DNA of 64,000 nucleotides from Zoogloea sp. (GCF_023150065.1 NZ_JAKLLN010000012.1:62001-126000), one strand, 5' to 3'; positions 36,580 through 47,374 are shown, counted from the stretch's first letter. Numbers and translations: made by a program. Notes: generated by a model not told the origin, from the letters alone.

Positions 36580-37170
36580 ATGGACTACGCCAGCCTGCCG
36601 GCCCGGGAGATCGAGCGCTTGTCCCGCAACGTGGCCCCGGGCGCCTGGGCCGTGGAGCGGGAGCGGCCCCTGTCCACCCTGCTCGGCTCCTGCGTCGCGG
36701 TGTGCCTGTACGATGCCCAGGCCCGGGTGGGCGGCCTCAACCATTTCATGCTGCCCAATCTGCAGCGCAGCGCCCACAGCGAGGTGGATGCCTTGCTGGC
36801 CGGCGATTACGCCATGGAGGCCCTGCTCAACGCCCTGCTCGCCCAGGGGGCGAAGAAGCCGCGCATCCAGGCCAAGGCCTTCGGCGGTGGCACCATCATC
36901 GAGACCGCCGGGCAATCCCTGGCCATCGGCCAGCGCAACGCTCGCTTCGCCCGCGACTGGCTGCAGCGGGAGGGCATCCCCGTGGTGGCCTCCGACTTTC
37001 TCGGCCCGTGGTCGCGCAAGCTGCTGTTCCTGCCCTCCAATGGCGATGCCTGGTGCAAGCGCATCGTCACCTCCCACGCCACCGCAGAGGTCATTGCCCG
37101 CGAGGAGCGCGCCTATGCGGCGACCCTCGTCAAGCCCCAGGCGGCGGACGACAACGTAGAACTGTTTTGA
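36580..37170 (+). CDS. cheD: Chemoreceptor glutamine deamidase CheD, copy 1, with C-terminal VELF
   Basis: 196 residues from ATG 36580. Catalytic Cys in STLLGSCVAVCLYD and His in GLNHFMLP form the CheD thiol-hydrolase site; FGGGTIIE is the conserved glycine motif. It should deamidate MCP glutamines. It ends ADDNVELF, the same tetrapeptide as the MCP-like protein at 29689, written in different codons. A second, shorter cheD lies on the other side of cheR. Confidence 0.93.
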   Translation: MDYASLPAREIERLSRNVAPGAWAVERERPLSTLLGSCVAVCLYDAQARVGGLNHFMLPNLQRSAHSEVDALLAGDYAMEALLNALLAQGAKKPRIQAKAFGGGTIIETAGQSLAIGQRNARFARDWLQREGIPVVASDFLGPWSRKLLFLPSNGDAWCKRIVTSHATAEVIAREERAYAATLVKPQAADDNVELF

Positions 37171-37178
37171 GCCTGCCC

Positions 37179-38012
37179 ATGAACGGCCCCGCCGCCGGGC
37201 ACCCGTCGGGTGCCGCCATCACCGACCAGGAATTCGCCCTGTTCCAGCGCCTGATCTACAAGATCGCCGGCATCAGCCTGTCGGATGCCAAGAAGGTGCT
37301 GCTGGTCGGCCGCCTCGCCAAGCGCCTCAAGCACTACGGGCTTCCCACCTTTTCCCAGTATTACCGCATGCTCGCCACCGGCCAGCACCCGGAGGAGCTG
37401 CAGGTGATGGTGGATCTGCTCACCACCAACGAGACCTACTTCTTCCGCGAGCCGCGCCACTTCGAGTTTCTCCGCGACGAGATCATCCGCCCGCGGCGCA
37501 GTCCGGCGCCCTTCCGGGTGTGGAGCGCCGCCTGTTCCACCGGCGAGGAGGTGTATACCCTGGCCATGCTGCTCGCCGAGACCCTGCCCAACGCCCCCTG
37601 GGAGGTGGTCGGTTCGGACATCAGCACCCAGGTGCTGGCCAAGGCCGAGGCAGGGCATTACCCCCTCGACCGCAACGAGGGCATTCCCCCGGCCTACCTG
37701 GTCAAGTATTGTTTGAAGGGGGTGCGCGCCCAAAGCGGCAGTTTCCTCATCACGCCGGAGCTCAAGCGTCGCACACATTTCCAGCAGGTGAACCTGACCC
37801 TGCCGGTGGATGCCGGGATCGGCGACTTCGAGGTAATCTTCCTGCGTAACGTGATGATCTATTTCGACATGGACACCAAGCGCAAGGTCGTGGCCAACCT
37901 GCTGCCCCGCCTCAAGTCGGGCGGGCACCTGATCATCGGTCACTCGGAGACCCTCAACGGCATCCAGCAGGGCCTGGAACCGGTGCGGGCGACCATCTAC
38001 CGCAAGCCATGA
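37179..38012 (+). CDS. cheR: Chemotaxis protein methyltransferase CheR
   Basis: 277 residues from ATG 37179. Small N-terminal helical domain, then TTNETYFFREPRHFEFL, SAM-binding VWSAACSTGEEVYTLAML, and FLRNVMIYFDMDTKRKV near the end. Methylates receptor glutamates. Eight bases after cheD1; its stop overlaps the start of cheD2. Confidence 0.97.
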   Translation: MNGPAAGHPSGAAITDQEFALFQRLIYKIAGISLSDAKKVLLVGRLAKRLKHYGLPTFSQYYRMLATGQHPEELQVMVDLLTTNETYFFREPRHFEFLRDEIIRPRRSPAPFRVWSAACSTGEEVYTLAMLLAETLPNAPWEVVGSDISTQVLAKAEAGHYPLDRNEGIPPAYLVKYCLKGVRAQSGSFLITPELKRRTHFQQVNLTLPVDAGIGDFEVIFLRNVMIYFDMDTKRKVVANLLPRLKSGGHLIIGHSETLNGIQQGLEPVRATIYRKP

Positions 38013-38509
38013 TCGAGCTGGCCGACGACATCCACGAGGTGTTCCTGCAACCGGGCGACTTTCATTTCGGGGGGGGACGCACGCGCCTGTCCACTCTGCT
38101 CGGGTCGTGCATCTCCATCACCCTGTGGCACCCGAGGCGCCTGATCGGCGGCATGTGCCACTACATGCTGCCGGGGCGCGGCCGCGTCATGGATGCCCCC
38201 CTGGACGGGCGCTACGCCGACGAGGCCCTGACCCTGTTCGACCAGGCCGTGGCCCGTGCGGCGAGCCGGCCGGCGGAGTACCAGGTGAAGGTCTTCGGGG
38301 GCGGCAACATGCTCGCCCGCGATGGCGCGGCGCCCCGGGTGATGGACATCGCCAGCCGCAACGTGGACCGCGCCCATGAACTGCTGGCCCGCCACGGCTA
38401 TCACCCCACGGTGACCCACTGCGGCGGCCAGGGCCACCGCAAGCTGATCTTCGATCTGTGGACCGGCCATGTCTGGATGGCCCACCGCCCCCTGGAGGGC
38501 AGACTTTGA
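38009..38509 (+). CDS. cheD: Chemoreceptor glutamine deamidase CheD, copy 2
   Basis: 166 residues, ATGA overlap with cheR. Catalytic Cys in [15 protein letters not shown] and His in [10 protein letters not shown]; conserved [10 protein letters not shown]. Clearly divergent from copy 1 and without its VELF tail, so not a recent duplicate. Near the N-terminus a run of eight G (38069-38076) encodes Gly-Gly-Gly. Overlaps cheB by 4 bases. Confidence 0.95.
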   Translation: MIELADDIHEVFLQPGDFHFGGGRTRLSTLLGSCISITLWHPRRLIGGMCHYMLPGRGRVMDAPLDGRYADEALTLFDQAVARAASRPAEYQVKVFGGGNMLARDGAAPRVMDIASRNVDRAHELLARHGYHPTVTHCGGQGHRKLIFDLWTGHVWMAHRPLEGRL

Positions 38510-39588
38510 TCGCCCGCAAGCCCATCCGCGTGATGATCGTGGACGACTCGGCCATCGTGCGCCAGGTGGCCAGCGAGGCCATCGCCGCGCAGACCGACAT
38601 GCAGGTGCTGGCCACTGCCTCGGACCCGCTCTTTGCCATCGACAAGATGCGCAAGGAATGGCCGGACGTGATCGTCCTCGACATCGAGATGCCGCGCATG
38701 GATGGGCTGACCTTCCTGCGCAAGCTGATGGCCAAGCGTCCGACCCCGGTAGTGATCTGCTCGTCCCTGGTGGACCGGGGCGCCAAGGCCAGCTTCGATG
38801 CCCTGGCGGCCGGTGCGGTGAGTCTGGTGGCCAAGCCCAAGGTGGGGGTCCGGCAGTTTTTGCAGGACGAGAGCGAGAGCCTGGTGGCCGCCGTGCGTGC
38901 TGCCGCGGGGGCACGCCTGCGCCAGGGGGTGCCCCCGCCGCCGCGTCCCAAGCTGACCCTCGATGATCTGCCCGCCGGGCCGCGGCTGGCCGCCACGAGC
39001 GACCGGACCCGGGTGGTGGCCATCGGCACCTCCACCGGCGGCACCCAGGCCCTGGAGGCGGTGCTGACCAGCCTGCCCGAGGCGGTGCCGGGCATCGTCG
39101 TGGTGCAGCACATGCCGGCGGGCTTCACCGACATGTTTGCCCGGCGCCTCGACGGCCTGGCGCGCATCCGGGTGCGCGAGGCGCGCCCGGGGGATCGGGT
39201 CGAGCCTGGCCTGGCGCTGATCGCCCCCGGGGGGCGCCACCTGCAGCTGGCCCGGGATGGGGGCGGCTACCATGTGGGGGTGGTGGACGGGCCCCTCATC
39301 AATCGCCACAAGCCCTCGGTGGATGTGCTGTTCCGCTCGGTGGCCCGAACGGCCGGGGCACGCGCCCTGGGCATCATCATGACCGGCATGGGCGACGACG
39401 GAGCCCTGGGCCTCAGGGAGATGCACGATGCCGGCGCCACCACCATTGCCGAGGCCGAGGAGACCTGCGTGGTCTTCGGCATGCCCAAGGAGGCCATCCA
39501 GCGGGGGGCGGTGGACAGCGTGCTGCCGCTCCACGACATTGCCGCCGGGTTGGTGGCATGGAGCCGCGGGGCCCCGCGCAGCGAGTGA
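38506..39588 (+). CDS. cheB: Protein-glutamate methylesterase CheB
   Basis: 360 residues from TTG 38506, chosen because GGAGG lies 8 bases upstream and TTGA couples it to cheD2. Receiver (about 5-125) with [11 protein letters not shown] and phospho-Asp in [13 protein letters not shown]; linker; CheB methylesterase (about 165-350) with catalytic Ser in [12 protein letters not shown], His in [10 protein letters not shown] and Asp in [11 protein letters not shown]. Demethylates receptors when phosphorylated by CheA. Last gene of the chemotaxis operon; ends 15 bases from a convergent HD-GYP gene. Confidence 0.97.
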   Translation: MIARKPIRVMIVDDSAIVRQVASEAIAAQTDMQVLATASDPLFAIDKMRKEWPDVIVLDIEMPRMDGLTFLRKLMAKRPTPVVICSSLVDRGAKASFDALAAGAVSLVAKPKVGVRQFLQDESESLVAAVRAAAGARLRQGVPPPPRPKLTLDDLPAGPRLAATSDRTRVVAIGTSTGGTQALEAVLTSLPEAVPGIVVVQHMPAGFTDMFARRLDGLARIRVREARPGDRVEPGLALIAPGGRHLQLARDGGGYHVGVVDGPLINRHKPSVDVLFRSVARTAGARALGIIMTGMGDDGALGLREMHDAGATTIAEAEETCVVFGMPKEAIQRGAVDSVLPLHDIAAGLVAWSRGAPRSE

Positions 39589-39603
39589 GCGGCGCGCCGG
39601 TGC

Positions 39604-40884
39604 CTATTCCGGCTGACCGTGGAAGTAGCTCAGGCGCCGTCGCGGTGCCAGGTATTCGAGGGCCGCGGGGTCGGCCTCGGCGGGGCGCACCACGGCGTCC
39701 ACCTTCACGTCGGGCTCGCTGGCGAGATCGACGATCAGCGCCTCGCTGCGTGGCACGGCCGGGTCGAAGATCATCACCGTGGGGCGCAGCAGGCGCGTGT
39801 GATCCACCGCCACCACCAGCCCCAGGTTGCCGTTGGACAGCTGCACCATGGACCCCGGCGGATAGATGCCGAGCAGGCGCACGAAGCGTTGCAGCAGGTC
39901 GGCGTCCCAGTGCATGTGTTCGCTCTTGAACATCAGGGTCATGGCTTCCGCCGGAGTCACCGCCTTGTCGTGCTGCAGCGGGTTGCACAGGTTGTCGTAG
40001 CGGTTGGTGATGGCGACGATGCGTGCCGCCCTGGACAGGCGGGCCTCGCCCAGGTGGTTCGGATAGCCCTTGCCGTCCACGGTCTCGTGGTGGCTCAGGA
40101 TGATGTCGATCACCGCCGGGGGCAGAACTCCCAGGTCCCGGGCCATCTCGGCGCCGTATACGGTATGCAGGCGGAAGAACTCCTCTTCGTGGCGGTTGCG
40201 CTGGGGGTTGCGCAGCACCGCGTCGGGCACCCGGGCCTTGCCGATGTCGTGGAACAGGGCGCCCTCGCCCAGCAGGCGCAGTTCATCCGGTGACAGCCCC
40301 GCCGAGCGCCCCAGCATCAGCGACAGGATCATCACGTTGAGGGCGTGGAAGTAGGCGTTGTCGTCCGCGACCTTTTCACCCATCAGGTGGAGGATCATGC
40401 CGGCATCGTCGGCAAAGGCGCCGACCACCTCGTCCACCAGTTCGCGGGCACCCACCACCGAACGTTCCGAAGCGGCGAAGAGGTTGCGCATCACGTCGCG
40501 GATCTGCTGAGCGGCGCTCTGGTAGTGCTTTTCACACCGGGCGATGAGCTTGCGCTGGTGTGCCACCCGCTCGGCCTGCAGGCGCTTTTCCGCCAGCGCG
40601 GCCAGCTGTTCGGTACTCGGCCGGGCAGGTGTGGCCGGTGAGGAGGCCGTGGGAGATGCGCTGCGTGGGAGGGGTTGGGCCGAACTGCGCTCCGGCAGAT
40701 ACAGGATGCTCTTCAGGCCGAGCCCGCGCAGGATGTCCACCTGGGCCTGGTCGTGGATGCGGAACTGGTTGAACAGGAAGGGATGGGCCATCCAGCCCGA
40801 CGGCAGGCGGATGAACAGCCCGGGCTGCAGCTGGGAAGGGTCGATTGCTGTCACCACTTCGTGGCGACGGGTGAAGGGGGGCAC
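39604..40884 (-). CDS. HD-GYP cyclic-di-GMP phosphodiesterase
   Basis: 426 residues; GTG start with GAGGAG 7 bases upstream. N-terminal DUF3391-type region (about 12-80: IDPSQLQPGLFIRLPSGWMA), coiled linker, HD-GYP domain (about 150-330) with HD in GALFHDIGKARVPDAVL, a second His pair in LSHHETVDGKGYPNHLG and the full GYP motif, so active against c-di-GMP is expected. C-terminal tail of about 90 residues. Soluble. Convergent with the chemotaxis operon and divergent from the kinase cluster, consistent with a role in motility/sessility switching. Confidence 0.94.
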   Translation of the reverse strand: MPPFTRRHEVVTAIDPSQLQPGLFIRLPSGWMAHPFLFNQFRIHDQAQVDILRGLGLKSILYLPERSSAQPLPRSASPTASSPATPARPSTEQLAALAEKRLQAERVAHQRKLIARCEKHYQSAAQQIRDVMRNLFAASERSVVGARELVDEVVGAFADDAGMILHLMGEKVADDNAYFHALNVMILSLMLGRSAGLSPDELRLLGEGALFHDIGKARVPDAVLRNPQRNRHEEEFFRLHTVYGAEMARDLGVLPPAVIDIILSHHETVDGKGYPNHLGEARLSRAARIVAITNRYDNLCNPLQHDKAVTPAEAMTLMFKSEHMHWDADLLQRFVRLLGIYPPGSMVQLSNGNLGLVVAVDHTRLLRPTVMIFDPAVPRSEALIVDLASEPDVKVDAVVRPAEADPAALEYLAPRRRLSYFHGQPE

Positions 40885-40934
40885 GGCGGACTCCTCGGCA
40901 GTACTTCAGGCATAACGGCAGTGTGGCCCGCAGC

Positions 40935-40961
40935 TAAAGTTCGTCGATGGAGGGCCGTAGT
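40935..40961 (+). promoter_or_regulatory. Second sigma-28-like promoter, before the kinase cluster
   Basis: TAAAGTTC (40935-40942), 11 bases, GCCGTAGT (40954-40961): -35 matches 7 of 8, -10 matches the GCCG half of GCCGATAA, spacing exact. It points at the PAS kinase 63 bases downstream. Confidence 0.4.
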
Positions 40962-41023
40962 CCCTTCCGATATCGAGCCTCGCGGCAACGTCTGCCCGTT
41001 CACCGGTCCGTCCCGCCCACCCC

Positions 41024-43027
41024 ATGACCAAGTCCAGCTCTCCCACGCGGATTCGTGGCCGCCTCCAGGCCCGGGAGGCGGCCTCATTGATCCGTGATCC
41101 GCTCTTCCTGCTCGGGTCGGACCGCCGCATCCTGGACTGGAACCGGGCGGCGGCACGGGCCCTCGACATGGACGAGCGCCTTCCGGCGAGTGCTGCTGCG
41201 CTGGGCACCAGCCCGCGCCTGCAAGGCCTGGCCGAGCTGCTCCGGGAGGCCGACGGGCCCTTCTGTCTGACCCTCGAGGCACCCGATGGTGAGCGCACCT
41301 ACGCCGCCGACCTGCACCGGGACGAGGAGGGCGGCCTGATCCTGCTGCTGCATGACGACACCGAGCGGGTCCGCCTGCACCATGCCCTGAAGGAAAACGA
41401 GAACCGGCTGCGGGCCATTACCGGCGCGGCCATGGAGGCCATCATCACGATGGACCACCGGGGGCGCATCCAGCAATGGAACCCCACCGCCGAGCGCATC
41501 TTCGGCTGGACCGCCAGTGAAGTGCTGGGGCGCAATCTGCACACCCTCCTGGCGGGGCCATCGGAGCAGGCGCGTTTTGCGGCGGCGCCGGGCAGCTGGC
41601 CGCAGACCGGACAGGGGCGTACCTTCGGTTCGATCATCCGCTTGCCGGCGGTGCGCAAGGATGGCGGGGTGATCGAGGTCGAGGTGTCGGTGACCGCCTA
41701 TCGCATGGCTGGCCGTTGGGAGGCGCTGGGCATCGTCCGCGACGTGACCGAGCGGGCCCGGGCCGAAGCCCGCCTGAAGCTGGCGGAGGCACGCTGGCAG
41801 TTTGCCCTTGAGGGCGGCGGCGATGCCGTATGGGATTGGGATGTGGTCAGCAACGAGGTGTTCCAGGGGCCCCGTTTCTACAGCATGCTCGGATACGAGG
41901 AAGACGCCTTCCCGCGCCGCTTCGAGAGTTTTCGCGGGCTGGTGCATCCCGACGACTGGCCGCGCCTGATCCGCGCCCTCGAGCCGGTGTTCAGCGGTGA
42001 AATCCCCCTGTACCGCTGTGAGTTCCGCATGCGTGCCGCCGATGACGAATACCACTGGATCGCCTCCCGGGGGAAGGTGATCGAATGGACGCCGGACGGC
42101 AAGCCGCTGCGCATGGTGGGCACCCACCGCAACGTGCATGCCCGGCATGAGGCCGAGGCGGCGCTGCAGGCACAACTGGCCGAGACCCAGCGCCTCAATG
42201 CCGAACTCGAGGAGACCCAGGTGCAGCTCGTACAGAGCGAGAAGATGGCCTCCATCGGCCAGCTTGCCGCGGGCGTGGCCCACGAGATCAACACTCCGCT
42301 GGGCTTCGTCAAATCCAATGTGGGCAGCCTGCAGGGCTACGCCGCCACGCTGGTGGAGCTGGTGGATGCCTTTCGCACGGCGACCACCGGGATGGACGGG
42401 GGGCCGGCCCTGGCGGCTGTGCGCGAAAGGCTGGCCGAGGTGGAGTTCGACTACCTGCGCGAGGACATTCCGGCGCTGCTTGCCGAAACCCAGGACGGCA
42501 TCCTGCGGGTCCAGCGCATCGTCGCCGATCTGAAGGACTTCTCCCACCTGGGCAGCGAGCAGTGGGCCTACGCCGACCTGCATCGTGGGCTCGATTCCAC
42601 CATCAACATCCTGCGCAACGAGATCAAGCACCGGGCCGAGGTGCTGCGGGAGTATGGTGAGCTGCCCGAGGTGTGGTGCCAGCCCTCCCAGCTCAACCAG
42701 GTCTTCCTCAACCTGCTGGCCAACGCCGCCCACGCGATCACCGGGGGAGGGCGCATCACCGTGCGCACGCGCCTGGACGGCGACACGGTGGTGGTCGAGC
42801 TCAGCGATACCGGCTGCGGCATTCCACCGGAAAACCACCAGCGTATCTTTGATGCCTTCTTCACCACCAAGCCGGTGGGCAAGGGCACGGGGCTGGGTCT
42901 GTCGATCAGCTACGGCATCATGCGCAAACATGGCGGGCGTATCGAGCTGGAGAGCCGGGTTGGGGAGGGCAGCACCTTCCGCCTTGTGCTTCCGGTACAT
43001 GGTATGCAACCCTCCCATGGGACCTGA
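41024..43027 (+). CDS. PAS-domain sensor histidine kinase
   Basis: 667 residues, soluble. A PAS-like region (about 15-115), a PAS with TGAAMEAIITMDHRGRIQQW (about 125-250), and a third PAS/PAC (about 255-375, LVHPDDWPRLIRALEP). A coiled coil leads to a HisKA-like domain with phospho-His in [18 protein letters not shown], a type that differs from the HEIRTP form. HATPase has LNLLANAAHAITGG, DTGCGIPPENHQRIF and GKGTGLGLSISYGIM. No receiver. First of three kinases, 12 bases from the next. Its response regulator is not identifiable here. Confidence 0.93.
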   Translation: MTKSSSPTRIRGRLQAREAASLIRDPLFLLGSDRRILDWNRAAARALDMDERLPASAAALGTSPRLQGLAELLREADGPFCLTLEAPDGERTYAADLHRDEEGGLILLLHDDTERVRLHHALKENENRLRAITGAAMEAIITMDHRGRIQQWNPTAERIFGWTASEVLGRNLHTLLAGPSEQARFAAAPGSWPQTGQGRTFGSIIRLPAVRKDGGVIEVEVSVTAYRMAGRWEALGIVRDVTERARAEARLKLAEARWQFALEGGGDAVWDWDVVSNEVFQGPRFYSMLGYEEDAFPRRFESFRGLVHPDDWPRLIRALEPVFSGEIPLYRCEFRMRAADDEYHWIASRGKVIEWTPDGKPLRMVGTHRNVHARHEAEAALQAQLAETQRLNAELEETQVQLVQSEKMASIGQLAAGVAHEINTPLGFVKSNVGSLQGYAATLVELVDAFRTATTGMDGGPALAAVRERLAEVEFDYLREDIPALLAETQDGILRVQRIVADLKDFSHLGSEQWAYADLHRGLDSTINILRNEIKHRAEVLREYGELPEVWCQPSQLNQVFLNLLANAAHAITGGGRITVRTRLDGDTVVVELSDTGCGIPPENHQRIFDAFFTTKPVGKGTGLGLSISYGIMRKHGGRIELESRVGEGSTFRLVLPVHGMQPSHGT

Positions 43028-43039
43028 AAGGCTTCTTGA

Positions 43040-46000
43040 ATGACCCTCCCGCCCGCTTCCCCTGCTGAGGATCCGACCTTGCACGCCGCGCCGGCTCCGG
43101 CTGTCAGCCCACCCGTCGGCGAGGGCGAGGGGGCTGTCCGCAGCCTGGAGCAGGAGCGCGCTTTCCTGAAGGCGCTGGTGCGGGCGCTGCCCGACCTGGT
43201 GTGGCTGAAGGACCCGGACGGCATCTACCTGGCCTGCAACCCCCGGTTCGAGCGCTTCTTCGGTGCCCGGGAGGCGGATATCGTCGGTCGCAGCGATTAC
43301 GACTTCGTGCCCTGGGACCTGGCGGATTTCTTCCGTCGCAACGATCTGGCTGCCATTCACGCCGGGCACCCGGTGCGAAACGAGGAGGAGCTGGTGTTTG
43401 CCGAGGATGGCCACCGGGAGTGGGTGGAGACCCTCAAGACGCCGATGTACGACGCCGACGGGAAGCTGGTGGGGGTGCTCGGGGTGGCCCGGGACATCAC
43501 CGACACCCGGCGTGCCCAGGAGGCGCTGCGCGAGCGGGAGGAGATCTTTGCGAGCATCGTGGGGCAGGCGCCGGACTCGATTGCCCTGGTGGACGCCCAG
43601 AGCGGCCGCTTTGTCGAGTTCAATGATGCGGCCCACCGCAACCTGGGTTACAGCCGGGCTGAGTTTGCCGAGCTGACGGTCGCAGCCATCGACTGTGAGC
43701 TGAGCCCGGAGCTGATGGCCCGGTATGTGGGGCAGATGTTGAGCCCGGAAGGGCTGACCATCGAGACCCGTCATCGCCATGCCAGCGGCGTAGTGCGCGA
43801 CGTGCGGGTGCGCGCCCGGGGCATCACCCTGCGGGAGGGGCGCCAGTACCTGGCCGCGATCTGGAGCGACATCACCGACAGCAAGCGCGCCGAGCTCAGC
43901 CTGCGGCGGGCCAACCGGGCCCTGCGCACGGTCTCCGAATGCAACCAGGCCCTGGCCCGGGCCACGGACGAGCAGGCGCTGCTGCAGGACATCTGCCGCC
44001 TGATGGTGGAGTACGGGGGCTACCGCATGGCCTGGATCGGCTACGCCCGGGACGACGCGGACAAGACGGTGACGCCGATGGCCGACGCGGGGATCAATGC
44101 CGGCTACTTCGAGACCCTGACGCTGTCCTGGGGCGACAACGAGGCGGGGCGGGGCCCGACCGGCACGGCGATTCGCGAGCGACGCCCGGTGATGTGCCGC
44201 AACCTGCTCGCCGATCCCGGCTTCCATCCCTGGCGGGAGCAGGCCGTGCAGCGTGGCTATCGTTCGTCCTGCGCCCTGCCGTTGCTGACCGCCGGGGGCG
44301 GTTGCCTGGGAGCCCTGTCGGTGTACGCAGAGGAGGTCGAGGCCTTCGATGAGGAGGAGATCCGCCTGCTCACCGATCTCAGCGGTGATCTGTCCTTCGG
44401 CATCCGTGCCCTGCGTGACCGCATTGCCCGGGACGAGGCCCAGCGCATGCAGCGCTCCGCGGAGCTGAAGCTGCGCCATCTGGTCGAGGCCAGCCCGACC
44501 ATCCTGTATTCCCTGCGGATCGTCGACGGCCAGACGGTGTCGGTGATGGTCGGGGACAACATCCTGCGCATTTTCGGCTACACCACCGCCGAGGTTCTGG
44601 CCCCGGGCTGGTGGGAGGCCCACATCCATCCGGACGACCGGGACCGGGTTGTGGCCATGTCGCGGCGTCTGCCCCGGCTCCGGCAGATCTCCCACGAGTA
44701 CCGCTTTGCCCGCAAGGATGGCGACTACGTGTGGGTGCGCGACGAGCTGCGGCTCGAACGGGATGGCGTGCCCGGCAGTACGGGCGACCTGGAAATCGTC
44801 GGGGCCTGGACCGATGTCACGGCACGTCGGCGTGTCGAGGTGGCCCTCACCACCCAGCGCCAGGTGCTGGAAATGGTGGCTTCCGGGGCCAGCCTGGCGG
44901 ATACCCTGGATACCCTGGTGTGCGGGGTGGAAGCCCAGCTCAGCGGGGTGCGGGCCTCCGTCCTGCTCCTCGACCCGGATGGCGAGCACCTGCGCCACGG
45001 GTCGGCGCCCAGCCTGCCCGAAGCCTACAACCAGTGGGTGGACGGGGTGAGCATCGGCGAGGCGGCAGGCTCCTGCGGAACGGCTGCCTGGCGGCGTGCG
45101 CCGGTGATCGTCGAGGACATCTCCCGCGACCCCCTGTGGGCAGCGTATGCCGGGGTCGCCGCGGATTTCGGGCTGAAGGCCTGCTGGTCCACCCCCATCT
45201 TCAGCCGCGACGGAAGCGTGCTGGGCACCTTTGCCCTGTATCCGGCGGTGATCTCGCGGCCGGGGGAGGACCACCTGGAGCAGATTGCCCTGGCCACCGA
45301 CGTGGCGGCCATCGCCATCACCCGCCATCGGGAAGAGTCGGCCCTGCGCCAGAGCGAAGCCCGCTTCCGCCAGCTTTTCGAGGTGGCGCCGATGCCCCTG
45401 GCGCTGGTTGGGGCGAATGGCGTGGTGCTGGACATCAACCGCAGTTTCACCGAGACCCTCGGCTACACCCTGGCCGATGTGCCCGACATGGAAACCTGGT
45501 GGCGCTTGGCCTACCCCGACCCGGATTACCGGCGCTGGGCCCAGGCCACCTGGGGGGCGGCCCTGCGCGAGGCCAGTGCCAACCAGCGTTCGGTGGAGCC
45601 CTTCGAGTACCGCATCACCTGCCGCACGGACGAGGTGCGCACCCTGATGGTGTCAGGCGCCCTGGTGGATGACAGCCTGCTGGCAACCTTCTTCGATGTC
45701 ACCGAGACCCGCAAGCTCGATGCCCAGCTTGATCTCTACCACCAGCATCTGGAGGATCTGGTGGCCGAGCGTACGGCCCAGCTGGCCGAGGCGCGGAAGA
45801 AGGCCGAGTCGGCCAGCCAGGCCAAGACCGCCTTCCTGGCCAACATGAGCCACGAGATCCGGACGCCGATGAATGCCATCCTCGGGCTGGCCCGCCTGCT
45901 TGAGCGCAGCCCCTTGCAGCCCGCCCAGCAGGACCGTCTCAACAAGATCCGCAATGCCGGCAGCCACCTGCTGTCGATCATCAACGACATCCTCGACATC

Positions 46001-47374
46001 TCCAAGATCGAGGCGGGCAAGCTGACCCTGGAGTCCATCGATTTCGCCCCGGGCGTGCTCTTCAACCAGGCCCACTCCCTGATCCACGAGCGGCTGGCCG
46101 CCAAGCACCTGGAGTTCCACTCCGACACCGATGGCCTGCCGCCGGTGCTGCGGGGCGATGTGACCCGCCTGCGCCAGGCCCTGCTGAACTACCTGAGCAA
46201 CGCGGTGAAGTTCACCGAGCAGGGCTGCGTGAGCCTGCAGGCCCGGGTGCTGGAGGAGGGCGAGCTTGATCTGCTGGCGCGTTTCGAGGTGATCGATACC
46301 GGCATCGGCATTGCCCCCGAGCATCAGCCCCGCCTGTTCCAGTCCTTCGAGCAGGCCGATGCCTCCACCACCCGCCGCTACGGCGGTACCGGCCTGGGGC
46401 TGGCGCTGACCCGCCATCTGGCCGGCCTGATGGGCGGCGAGGCGGGCGTGGACAGCGCACCCGGCCGGGGCAGCACCTTCTGGTTCACCGCCCGCCTGAC
46501 CAAGCGCCCGGGGATGACCCTGCCCCTGAGCGCCTCGGAGGTGCCGGCGGAGACCCTGATGGATGCGACCCTCAGCCTGCAGGGCGCGCGGGTCCTGCTG
46601 GTCGAGGACAACCTCCTCAACCAGGAAGTCGCGGTGGAAATGCTCGGCGACCTCGGCCTGATCATCGACCGCGCCGCCAATGGCGCGGAGGCCGTCGAAC
46701 TGGCCCGCCTCAATGTCTATGCGGTGATCCTGATGGACATGCAGATGCCGGTCATGGATGGCCTTGAGGCCACCCGCCGCATCCGCCACCTCGACGGCTA
46801 TGCGCACATCCCCATCGTTGCCATGACCGCCAATGCCTTTGACGAGAACCAGGACGCCTGCATGGCGGCCGGCATGAATGACTTCCTCGCCAAGCCGGTG
46901 GAGCCCGAGGCCCTGTGTCAGATGCTCCTGAAGTGGCGGCCCGGGGCAAGGCCCGGGCCGGCGAGGCCTCAGTCCGGGCCGGCGGTGGCCGCCGAGGGCG
47001 CTGACGGCGGCACGTCCGACGATCTCGACGTGGAGCGCGGCCTGCGCATCGTCCGGGGCAAGTGGCCCACCTACCTGCGCCTGCTGGGGATCTTTGTCGA
47101 TACCCACGGGGACGTGGCCGAGCGCTTGATGGCCTGCCTGGCTGCCGGTGACATTGCAGAGATCGCCCGCTTGGCCCATGCACTCAAGGGATCGGCCGGC
47201 AACGTGGGGGCGATCCGGGTGAGCAGTCTGGCCGACGCAGTGTGTCAGGCCGCCCGGACGGAGCGCGCCCCGGAAAAACTGGCCGATCTGCTGGCCGGGC
47301 TGGGGCAGGCCCTCCACGATCTGTTCAAGGCCATCGGCAAGCAGCTTGCCCGCGGTGGGGACGAGAACCCATGA
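43040..47374 (+). CDS. Multi-sensor hybrid histidine kinase, PAS-PAS-GAF-PAS-GAF-PAS-HisKA-HATPase-REC-HPt
   Basis: 1444 residues. Approximate order: PAS (35-165), PAS (166-290), GAF (295-470, with [17 protein letters not shown]), PAS (475-605, [16 protein letters not shown]), GAF (610-765, [20 protein letters not shown]), PAS (770-905), coiled coil, HisKA ([20 protein letters not shown]), HATPase ([30 protein letters not shown]), receiver ([12 protein letters not shown], Asp in [12 protein letters not shown]), and C-terminal HPt with His in [13 protein letters not shown]. All relay residues are present, so it can run a full phosphorelay and needs only a final response regulator, which is not next door. 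No membrane segments. Overlaps the next kinase by 4 bases. Confidence 0.94.
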   Translation: MTLPPASPAEDPTLHAAPAPAVSPPVGEGEGAVRSLEQERAFLKALVRALPDLVWLKDPDGIYLACNPRFERFFGAREADIVGRSDYDFVPWDLADFFRRNDLAAIHAGHPVRNEEELVFAEDGHREWVETLKTPMYDADGKLVGVLGVARDITDTRRAQEALREREEIFASIVGQAPDSIALVDAQSGRFVEFNDAAHRNLGYSRAEFAELTVAAIDCELSPELMARYVGQMLSPEGLTIETRHRHASGVVRDVRVRARGITLREGRQYLAAIWSDITDSKRAELSLRRANRALRTVSECNQALARATDEQALLQDICRLMVEYGGYRMAWIGYARDDADKTVTPMADAGINAGYFETLTLSWGDNEAGRGPTGTAIRERRPVMCRNLLADPGFHPWREQAVQRGYRSSCALPLLTAGGGCLGALSVYAEEVEAFDEEEIRLLTDLSGDLSFGIRALRDRIARDEAQRMQRSAELKLRHLVEASPTILYSLRIVDGQTVSVMVGDNILRIFGYTTAEVLAPGWWEAHIHPDDRDRVVAMSRRLPRLRQISHEYRFARKDGDYVWVRDELRLERDGVPGSTGDLEIVGAWTDVTARRRVEVALTTQRQVLEMVASGASLADTLDTLVCGVEAQLSGVRASVLLLDPDGEHLRHGSAPSLPEAYNQWVDGVSIGEAAGSCGTAAWRRAPVIVEDISRDPLWAAYAGVAADFGLKACWSTPIFSRDGSVLGTFALYPAVISRPGEDHLEQIALATDVAAIAITRHREESALRQSEARFRQLFEVAPMPLALVGANGVVLDINRSFTETLGYTLADVPDMETWWRLAYPDPDYRRWAQATWGAALREASANQRSVEPFEYRITCRTDEVRTLMVSGALVDDSLLATFFDVTETRKLDAQLDLYHQHLEDLVAERTAQLAEARKKAESASQAKTAFLANMSHEIRTPMNAILGLARLLERSPLQPAQQDRLNKIRNAGSHLLSIINDILDISKIEAGKLTLESIDFAPGVLFNQAHSLIHERLAAKHLEFHSDTDGLPPVLRGDVTRLRQALLNYLSNAVKFTEQGCVSLQARVLEEGELDLLARFEVIDTGIGIAPEHQPRLFQSFEQADASTTRRYGGTGLGLALTRHLAGLMGGEAGVDSAPGRGSTFWFTARLTKRPGMTLPLSASEVPAETLMDATLSLQGARVLLVEDNLLNQEVAVEMLGDLGLIIDRAANGAEAVELARLNVYAVILMDMQMPVMDGLEATRRIRHLDGYAHIPIVAMTANAFDENQDACMAAGMNDFLAKPVEPEALCQMLLKWRPGARPGPARPQSGPAVAAEGADGGTSDDLDVERGLRIVRGKWPTYLRLLGIFVDTHGDVAERLMACLAAGDIAEIARLAHALKGSAGNVGAIRVSSLADAVCQAARTERAPEKLADLLAGLGQALHDLFKAIGKQLARGGDENP

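Noticed and set aside
40885-40934. Sigma-28-like -10 (GCCGTTAT) on the minus strand for the HD-GYP gene
   Set aside because: At the required 11-base distance there is no TAAAGTTT-like -35, so a chance match is more likely.
41084-45328. 1414-residue minus-strand open frame
   Set aside because: Shadow of the PAS and hybrid kinases; low-complexity composition and no start signal, whereas the plus-strand frames hold full kinase domains.
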